Source of the DNA: JAMLHN01 sp035708745 | GTDB taxonomy: Bacteria; Chloroflexota; Chloroflexia; Thermomicrobiales; UBA6265 | Assembly: GCA_035708745.1 (NCBI GenBank) | Contig: DASTFJ010000190.1 | Location: forward strand, 1-7,071 | Direction of reading: 5' to 3' | Length of the DNA stretch: 7,071 bases | Translations under genes and position numbers: made by a program | Shown here: positions 1-4,511 of the stretch, piece after piece | Position numbering within the stretch: position 1 is the first letter of the stretch | Layout: every line of letters begins with the position of its first letter | Notes under the pieces: model-generated | Databases searched by the model: none | What the model was told of the DNA's origin: nothing | Seen by the model: the letters and a program-made list of their open reading frames with translations, nothing else

Positions 1-167
1 AGCCGCAGCGCGTGGCTCGTCTCACCAGTGATCGTGAACGTCCAGGGCAGACGGTAGTAGTTGAACCCAACCTCGACCGGTCCGATCGAACCATCGGGGT
101 TGATCTGCTCGATCAGCCAGTCCACCCCACGTTGCCTGCTCTGCCGGTACGCCTCGATGTGCTGCAC
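1..167 (-). CDS. Terpenoid-cyclase/prenyltransferase-fold protein, N-terminal fragment
   Basis: This is the first 55 codons of a gene that runs off the left edge. The start is GTG at 167-165, preceded by an AAGGGA ribosome binding site at 180-175 with 7 bases of spacing. An in-frame TAG at 185-183 leaves no other usual start codon, so the start is firm. The peptide begins MQHIEAYRQSRQRG and contains GVDWLIEQINPDGSIG (about residues 14-29), then NYYRLPWTFTITGE (36-49). A helix ending in W-L-x-x-Q/E-x-N-P-D-G-S-x-G, followed by a Y-Y-(K/R)-x-P-W segment and another helix, is typical of the alpha/alpha-toroid repeats of squalene-hopene cyclases, prenyltransferases and related proteins of unknown function. 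Only one repeat is visible, so the reaction cannot be named, and it may be a non-catalytic relative. It is divergent from the lyase/M81 operon and could share its regulation. Confidence 0.7.
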   Translation of the reverse strand, partial: MQHIEAYRQSRQRGVDWLIEQINPDGSIGPVEVGFNYYRLPWTFTITGETSHALR

Positions 168-174
168 GATCCAA

Positions 175-180
175 TCCCTT
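175..180 (-). promoter_or_regulatory. Ribosome binding site fixing the GTG start of the left-edge gene
   Basis: AAGGGA on the minus strand lies 7 bases before the GTG at 167-165. It is the only Shine-Dalgarno-like sequence between the upstream in-frame stop (185-183) and the conserved peptide, and so supports the non-ATG start. Confidence 0.55.
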
Positions 181-430
181 TGCTACTGACACGTCTGCGG
201 GCAAAAGTCCTCGGCACGAGAGGGCAGAGACGCCCTCCGCTACGACCGCTGGGGGCGTTGCATGCGGCGATGACGCTGGCCTCCAGCATGATTACTCGAA
301 CGTTCACCGGTGGCGCGGACTGAGCGCCGCCCGCAATGCCTCACTCAGCATATTGAGCCCGATCACGATGGAAATCGTTTCTGTGCGATTTGCGATGCCT
401 CGGAGGGCTACAGCAATTGTCCCGCACCGG

Positions 431-475
431 GATACCTCACGATTTGGCAAGATGCCTCACGAGTCGTGAGGAGGG
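431..475 (+). promoter_or_regulatory. Leader with repeats complementary to the lyase ribosome binding site
   Basis: The 12-base element GAT(A/G)CCTCACGA occurs at 431-442 and again at 451-462, exactly 20 bases apart. Its inverse, TCGTGAGG, is at 464-471 and overlaps the ribosome binding site AGGAGGG (469-475). The downstream copy can form a 7-bp hairpin (455-461 with 465-471, 3-base loop). The upstream copy can form an 8-bp one (435-442 with 464-471). Only one can exist at a time, and either would hide part of the ribosome site. The 20-base period, about two helical turns, would equally suit a dimeric repressor binding DNA. Function is inferred only. Confidence 0.4.
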
Positions 476-480
476 AACGC

Positions 481-1749
481 ATGTCAGATCGGGAATCACC
501 AGGATCAAGACGTACATTGCCGAAGGGAGGCATGCCCGCGGATCAGATAGCCGGCCTGATGGACTGCGCATCAGCGGGCGATGTCGACTGGGAACACGGC
601 CGGGTGGCGGCGCTCGTCTATCTGGCGGGTGAGGATGTCACCCAGGTTGCCAAGGAGGCCTATCTCAGTGGGTTCTCCACCAATGGACTCGCGCCAACCG
701 CCTTCCCCAGCCTGCGCCAATACGAAGCCGATGTGATCGACATGGTCTCTGGCTTGCTGCACGCTCAGGGCGCGGTGGGCGCGATCACCTCCGGTGGAAC
801 CGAGAGCATTCTGCTGGCGGTGCTCATCGCCCGCGAACGCGCTCGCAAGCATCAGCCGCACATCACCGCGCCGACCATGGTGCTCCCGGAAACGGCCCAC
901 CCCGCCTTCAACAAGGCCGGGTTCTACTTCGGTATCGAACCGCTCCGGGTACCCACCGGCGAGGGGTTTCGCGTCGATGTCGATCGCTACGCGGCGGCCA
1001 TCACCGACGACACCATTCTCTGCGTCGGGTCGGCCCCAAATTACGTCTATACGATGATCGACCCAATTCCCGAGCTCTCGGAGCTCGCCCACGCCCGCGC
1101 TATCAGCTTTCATGTGGATGCCTGCGTGGGTGGGTTTTTCCTGCCGTTCGTCGAAAAGCTCGGGTATCGCCGGATCCCATGGGATTTCCGCAATCCCGGG
1201 GTCACCACCATCTCAGCCGATCTGCACAAGTTTGGGTATACCGCCAAGGGCGCATCGACCCTCACCTGCCGGGATGAGGAGATCGGCAGCTATATGGGCT
1301 TCCATTTCGCCGATTGGCCGGGCGGCTCCTATCGCACCCCAACGCTGACCGGCACCCGCCCAGGTGGCGCGATCGCGGCGGCCTGGGCGGTGATGAATTA
1401 TCTGGGCGAGGACGGCTATCTCAGCCGCACGAAAACGACGATGGAATTCGTCGAAGATCTCATGGAAAGCATCGAGGCGATCCCCGAGCTCTATGTCGTC
1501 GGCGAACCGGATATGAGTCTGGTTGCCTTTGCCTCGGACTCACTCGACATGGTGGCGATCGGCGATGCCATGCAGGAGCGCGGCTGGTTCGTCTATCTGG
1601 AACGCGTACCCCCCTCCATTCACCTCATGCTTTCGCCCGGGCACGCGCCATTCATGGAGCAATACGTCCGCGATCTGACCGAGGTCGTCGAGCTGGCGCG
1701 GACTGGAGCGCTCGAGCGAAAACGCGAGGAGATCAAATATGGCCAGTGA
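481..1749 (+). CDS. Sphingosine-1-phosphate lyase-like PLP-dependent lyase/decarboxylase
   Basis: This is a 422-residue soluble fold-type I PLP enzyme of the group II decarboxylase superfamily. The ATG at 481 is chosen because AGGAGGG (469-475) sits 5 bases upstream. Visible motifs are SGGTES (104-109, cofactor phosphate), ETAH with H140 stacking on PLP, HVDAC with D213 on the pyridine nitrogen, SADLHK with K250 as the Schiff-base lysine, K256, the GTRPGG loop (291-296) and PPSIH (377-381). The order and wording match sphingosine-1-phosphate lyase, which cleaves a phosphorylated long-chain base into an aldehyde and phosphoethanolamine. Unlike the eukaryotic enzyme, it has no N-terminal membrane helix and lacks the C-terminal extension. 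The NPLHxD segment, which in S1P lyases binds the substrate phosphate, reads NGLAPT here (68-73), so the substrate may differ. It overlaps the next gene by 11 bases and is probably cotranslated with it. The family is sure; the substrate is not. Confidence 0.9.
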   Translation: MSDRESPGSRRTLPKGGMPADQIAGLMDCASAGDVDWEHGRVAALVYLAGEDVTQVAKEAYLSGFSTNGLAPTAFPSLRQYEADVIDMVSGLLHAQGAVGAITSGGTESILLAVLIARERARKHQPHITAPTMVLPETAHPAFNKAGFYFGIEPLRVPTGEGFRVDVDRYAAAITDDTILCVGSAPNYVYTMIDPIPELSELAHARAISFHVDACVGGFFLPFVEKLGYRRIPWDFRNPGVTTISADLHKFGYTAKGASTLTCRDEEIGSYMGFHFADWPGGSYRTPTLTGTRPGGAIAAAWAVMNYLGEDGYLSRTKTTMEFVEDLMESIEAIPELYVVGEPDMSLVAFASDSLDMVAIGDAMQERGWFVYLERVPPSIHLMLSPGHAPFMEQYVRDLTEVVELARTGALERKREEIKYGQ

Positions 1750-3292
1750 CCTGCGGCGTGACGCAGCGAATGAGCCAAAGCTTAGGATCGCCGTCGGACG
1801 CTTCTGGACCGAATCGAGCTCGATGTCTCCCCTGCCCGCCAACCGGCCTATGTTCGAGGCCGGCGCGCTCGTCGAAGGGGACGATGTCTTCCTACTCGGC
1901 CGGGGCACACGGACCGAGCTCGGCGGAATCTTCGACGTCCTCGATCGTGCGCCCGAGGTCGAAGTCGTTCCCCTGCTGGCGGCCCAGGCGTCCTGCGCGG
2001 CGCCCATCGAAGCGGATGTCTGGCACGAGCTTCATGACCGCATGATCGAGCTGCTGAAACGGCAGCTTTCCGTCGATGCCGTCGTGATCTCGCTACATGG
2101 GGCCACCCTGGCCGAAGCCGAGGATGACTGCTGTGGAAAACTCCTCAGCGACATCCGTGCGGTTGTTGGCCCTTCGGTGCCGATCGTCGCAACCCTCGAT
2201 ATGCACGGCAATCCCACGGCGCAAATGACGCAAGCCGCGAACGCGCTGGTCGCCTACAAAACCTATCCGCACCACGACTTCGTGGAACGAGGGCAGCAAG
2301 CCGCGTCGATTGCGCTCGCCGCGGCTCGCGGTGAGATCGAGCCAGTGGTTGCGACTGTTTCGATTCCGCTGGGCCTTGGCTCGCTTCAGCTCATGGATGA
2401 GCTGATTGCCAAAGGCATCGAGCTCGAGCGGGACGGCAAGGCGCTCTGTTGCTCGATCATGCCGACTCATCCCTATCTGGACGTGGCCGATTTCCGCATA
2501 TTGAGCGCGGTGATCGTGACCGACAACGATCGGGACGCCGCGGTGACGCTGGGCAAGCAATTGATGCGCGACGCGTGGAATCAGCGCGACCGCGTGACGA
2601 CCGAGCGTCGCCCGTTGACTCCCTTGCCGGAGGCGGTGCATGTAGCCCTCTCGATGCCGCCCGGAACCGTTGTCATCGCCGATCCCAACGATTCGGTGAC
2701 CGGCGGATTCCCCGGAGATTGCCCAGCCTTGATCCAGGCATTGCTCGATCAGGGCGTCACCGAGCCGACCTGCCATATCCTGACCGATCCCGCCTTCGTG
2801 GAACGCGCCATGCAGGCAGGTATCGGCGCCACGATCTCAAGTCCGCTTGGCGGAACCTGGGGCGGAACGCAGTACCAGCCGGTGCAGGTGGACGCCCGTA
2901 TCGCCACCTTGTCAGATGGAACGATTCTAAAGAGCCGGGAGCCAATGCCCGGTCATCTCGAAGTCAGCAATCGCTCGATGGGACCGACCGCTGTTGTGAG
3001 GATCGGCGGATATCTGACGGTGGTGGTGACCTCGGTGCCGGTCATGTCCACCGAAGCCACGGTCTATCGCTCGGTCGGGGTCGAACCGTACGACTACCGG
3101 ATCGTCTGCACGAAATCGGTGAATCAGCAGCGATTCCACTATACCGATGCGGCCGGTTTCATCGATCTCGATGGCCCCGGTTGGGGACAGGCTGCCCCGG
3201 CATACGCTTGGAAGAAGCGCAATCCCGCTGACGCCTATCCACACCGCTCGTTCGACGGAGTTTCGGTCGATGAGCTGATGACGATATCGTAG
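1739..3292 (+). CDS. M81 family metallopeptidase (microcystinase MlrC-like)
   Basis: The 517-residue product has the usual length and two-domain layout of the M81/MlrC family (DUF1485 plus MlrC C-terminal domain). The founding member hydrolyses linearised microcystin; most others have unknown peptide or amide substrates. The N-terminal domain carries RIAVGRFWTESSS (16-28, with E25 in the place of the family's HET glutamate), ISLHGA (117-122), TLDMHGNPT (152-160) and YKTYPHHD (173-180). D154, H156 and the H178/H179 pair are the likely zinc ligands. The C-terminal domain has ADPNDSVTGGFPGD (314-327), normally a glycine-rich turn in this family, and the late KSVNQQRFHYTDAAG segment (459-473). 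There is no signal peptide, so it is cytoplasmic. GAGGAGA about 6 bases before the ATG at 1739 supports the start, which lies inside the end of the lyase gene. The partner lyase suggests successive steps on one amide- or amine-containing compound; that is inference. Confidence 0.9.
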   Translation: MASDLRRDAANEPKLRIAVGRFWTESSSMSPLPANRPMFEAGALVEGDDVFLLGRGTRTELGGIFDVLDRAPEVEVVPLLAAQASCAAPIEADVWHELHDRMIELLKRQLSVDAVVISLHGATLAEAEDDCCGKLLSDIRAVVGPSVPIVATLDMHGNPTAQMTQAANALVAYKTYPHHDFVERGQQAASIALAAARGEIEPVVATVSIPLGLGSLQLMDELIAKGIELERDGKALCCSIMPTHPYLDVADFRILSAVIVTDNDRDAAVTLGKQLMRDAWNQRDRVTTERRPLTPLPEAVHVALSMPPGTVVIADPNDSVTGGFPGDCPALIQALLDQGVTEPTCHILTDPAFVERAMQAGIGATISSPLGGTWGGTQYQPVQVDARIATLSDGTILKSREPMPGHLEVSNRSMGPTAVVRIGGYLTVVVTSVPVMSTEATVYRSVGVEPYDYRIVCTKSVNQQRFHYTDAAGFIDLDGPGWGQAAPAYAWKKRNPADAYPHRSFDGVSVDELMTIS

Positions 3293-3439
3293 CTGCCGGT
3301 TCCCCAGACCGCGCTCACGCCAACGTTATTGCACCCCCCGTGGTTGGGGTTGGGCTCATGCAAGCAGCCACGGAGGGCTGCAACTACGGAATCGAGAAAG
3401 CCAGCGTCGCCTCTTGAATGATTCCGGTAGGGCATAGCC
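3293..3439. other. Short gene-free spacer after the M81 gene
   Basis: This spacer lies between the end of the M81 gene and the terminator of the convergent small gene. It holds a C6 run next to a TTGGGGTTGGG stretch and a small hairpin, GCAGCC-ACGGAG-GGCTGC (3364-3381), without a following T-run. I see no coding signal, and no clear rho-independent terminator for the rightward operon before the strong hairpin at 3444. Confidence 0.4.
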
Positions 3440-3476
3440 AAAACGACCGGGCGCGCTGGAGCAGCGCGCCCGGTCG
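3440..3476 (-). terminator. Strong intrinsic terminator of the small DUF6582-like gene
   Basis: A perfect 15-bp GC-rich stem pairs 3444-3458 with 3462-3476 around a 3-base loop. Read on the minus strand it is followed by TTTT (3443-3440), the layout of a rho-independent terminator, 24 bases past the stop of the small gene. It may also halt rightward transcripts from the M81 operon, but the plus-strand side (CTATTGTC) lacks a proper T-run, so this is less certain. Confidence 0.85.
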
Positions 3477-3500
3477 CTATTGTCTGTGGGACGTGGCCAG

Positions 3501-3749
3501 TTATTTGGCCTCGAAGTCGATGCCGTATTTCTCGCCGGCCTTCTTGATCCGGTTCTTGATCGTTTCGAGATCCTTGGCGCTGTACTCGGCCGCATTATCT
3601 TTTTGGTGGATATAGCTCCAAGCGGCGCGGACATGCTCCTCGGTGTCGATCGGGTATTTGTTGTTGGTCGGATCGGCGAATTTGACGTCGCCGTATTCGT
3701 GCTCGCCCCGCTCCGGATTGACGTCCTTGCGTTTTTCGATGGTTGCCAT
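3501..3749 (-). CDS. Small DUF6582-like protein of unknown function
   Basis: This 82-residue acidic/basic soluble protein starts at ATG 3749. AAGGAG lies 10 bases upstream, and a longer reading from 3776 would put that site inside the gene. Residues 1-20 are charged and probably flexible. The core, FADPTNNKYPIDTEEHVRAA (24-43) followed by WSYIHQKDNAAEYS, then a lysine-rich helix ending KKAGEKYGID, closely resembles the short domain I know as DUF6582. It is found as stand-alone small proteins in actinobacteria and other groups and, in related form, in some phage head-region proteins. No catalytic residues, membrane segment or zinc site are visible. It stands alone between two operons, convergent with the M81 operon and divergent from the sigma operon, with its own terminator. 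The family name is from memory and the function is unknown. Confidence 0.8.
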   Translation of the reverse strand: MATIEKRKDVNPERGEHEYGDVKFADPTNNKYPIDTEEHVRAAWSYIHQKDNAAEYSAKDLETIKNRIKKAGEKYGIDFEAK

Positions 3750-3926
3750 GTTGACAGTGCTCCTTTCGAAACGCATTCACGCGTCTCGATTCAATGCTAC
3801 GACCGGTCGCGCAAAGCGTCGAAAGTGAGCAGGGGAGGTCGTCCTGCGCCCCGTGCTGTCACAATGGCCAGATTCCCACGTTTGAATCCTCTAGAAGAAT
3901 GACCGCAAGCATTTGCAGGGTCCGTC
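3750..3926. promoter_or_regulatory. Divergent promoter region between small gene and sigma operon
   Basis: This 177-base region must hold the promoters of the small minus-strand gene and the plus-strand sigma operon. It has a 10-base palindrome, CGACCGGTCG (3800-3809), about 50 bases before the small gene's start, which could be an operator. A TAGCAT resembling a -10 box follows it on the minus strand, without a convincing -35 at the right distance. No clear ECF-type (GGAAC/CGTC) promoter is seen before the sigma gene, so autoregulation cannot be claimed. Confidence 0.35.
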
Positions 3927-4511
3927 GTGGTTTCAGGCGAAACTCGCATGGTTGAGGAACGGCACGCAACCGACGCGATCCGCGAGGCGGTCTCGATCGT
4001 CGAGGTCGACACCTTCGACGCCGTCTACCGCGCTTGGGCGCCCCCGCTTTACCGCTATTGCTACCGGAGGCTGGGGAATGTCGAAAACGCCGAGGATGCC
4101 ACCAGCCAGATCTTCCAGCAAGCGTTTCGCGGCCGGGCGGGGTTTCACGGCGGCTCGGTGCCGGCCTGGCTCTTCCGCATCGCCCAGCGCGTCATCGTCG
4201 ATCACCATCGCGCCGCCAAACCGACGACGACCATCGACCTTGCCGAGGAGCTCGCAGATCGGGCGCCCGGTCCGGACGATCAGGCGATCCAGTTGGACGA
4301 AGCCGCTCGCCTGGAATCGGCCATTGCCGCGTTGCCCGATCTGCGGCGCCAGGTCATCGAGCTGCGTCTGGCTGGTCTGAGCAGTCCCGAGATCGCCCGC
4401 ATCCTCGATCGCTCACCGGAATGGGTGCGCACCAATCAACGCCGCGCGGTGTTGCAATTGCAAACCACCTTGCAGGTCGCTCCGGATCAGGAAGGGGCCC
4501 GCGATGACTGA
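3927..4511 (+). CDS. ECF-type sigma-70 family RNA polymerase sigma factor
   Basis: The 194-residue product directs RNA polymerase to a special set of promoters. Region 2 spans about 30-95: the FDAVYRAWAPPLYRYCYRRL helix, the acidic NAEDATSQIFQQAF segment that binds core polymerase, and WLFRIAQRVIVDHHR for -10 recognition. A short acidic linker (about 100-125) follows, with no region 3. Region 4 (about 128-182) has ALPDLRRQVIELRLAGLSSP and the helix-turn-helix EIARILDRSPEWVRTNQRRA for -35 contact. That is the ECF layout. Two starts fit: GTG 3927, with AGGG 6 bases upstream, and ATG 3948, with the weaker AGGCGA 7 bases upstream. Conservation begins after both. Its last 8 bases overlap the next gene, the usual arrangement of a sigma factor with its own anti-sigma factor. 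Nothing shows the inducing signal. Confidence 0.92.
   Translation: MVSGETRMVEERHATDAIREAVSIVEVDTFDAVYRAWAPPLYRYCYRRLGNVENAEDATSQIFQQAFRGRAGFHGGSVPAWLFRIAQRVIVDHHRAAKPTTTIDLAEELADRAPGPDDQAIQLDEAARLESAIAALPDLRRQVIELRLAGLSSPEIARILDRSPEWVRTNQRRAVLQLQTTLQVAPDQEGARDD

Larger units (their letters stand above)
168..480. promoter_or_regulatory. Divergent intergenic region between cyclase-fold gene and lyase operon
   Basis: This 313-base stretch separates two divergent genes and must hold both promoters, though I see no convincing -35/-10 pair in either direction. It does hold several dyads. GAGGGC/GCCCTC (220-225 and 232-237) lies in the leftward leader. GCTGG-CCT-CCAGC is at 275-287, GAACGTTC at 298-305, and CTCA-GCATAT-TGAG at 344-357. 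A repeated (G/A)AT(G/A)CCTC element appears at 335, 394, 431 and 451. The frame of the lyase stays open upstream to a GTG at 310, but that extension lacks lyase-family features and has no good ribosome site, so I treat it as non-coding leader. Confidence 0.5.

Noticed and set aside
310..480. A 57-residue upstream extension of the lyase frame from a GTG at 310, rich in Cys and His
   Set aside because: The strong ribosome site directly before ATG 481, the lack of one before 310 and the absence of family resemblance make it leader, not protein.
3364..3381. Hairpin GCAGCC/GGCTGC as a terminator for the M81 operon
   Set aside because: Only 6 bp with no T-run after it in either direction.
3501..3749. 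Small DUF6582-like gene as evidence of a prophage
   Set aside because: No capsid, terminase, portal, integrase or attachment site occurs in the window, and the domain also occurs outside phages.
3751..3756. Perfect TTGACA on the plus strand upstream of the sigma gene
   Set aside because: The bases at -10 distance (CATTCA, 3774-3779) are poor, and it overlaps the start region of the small minus-strand gene; chance is likely.
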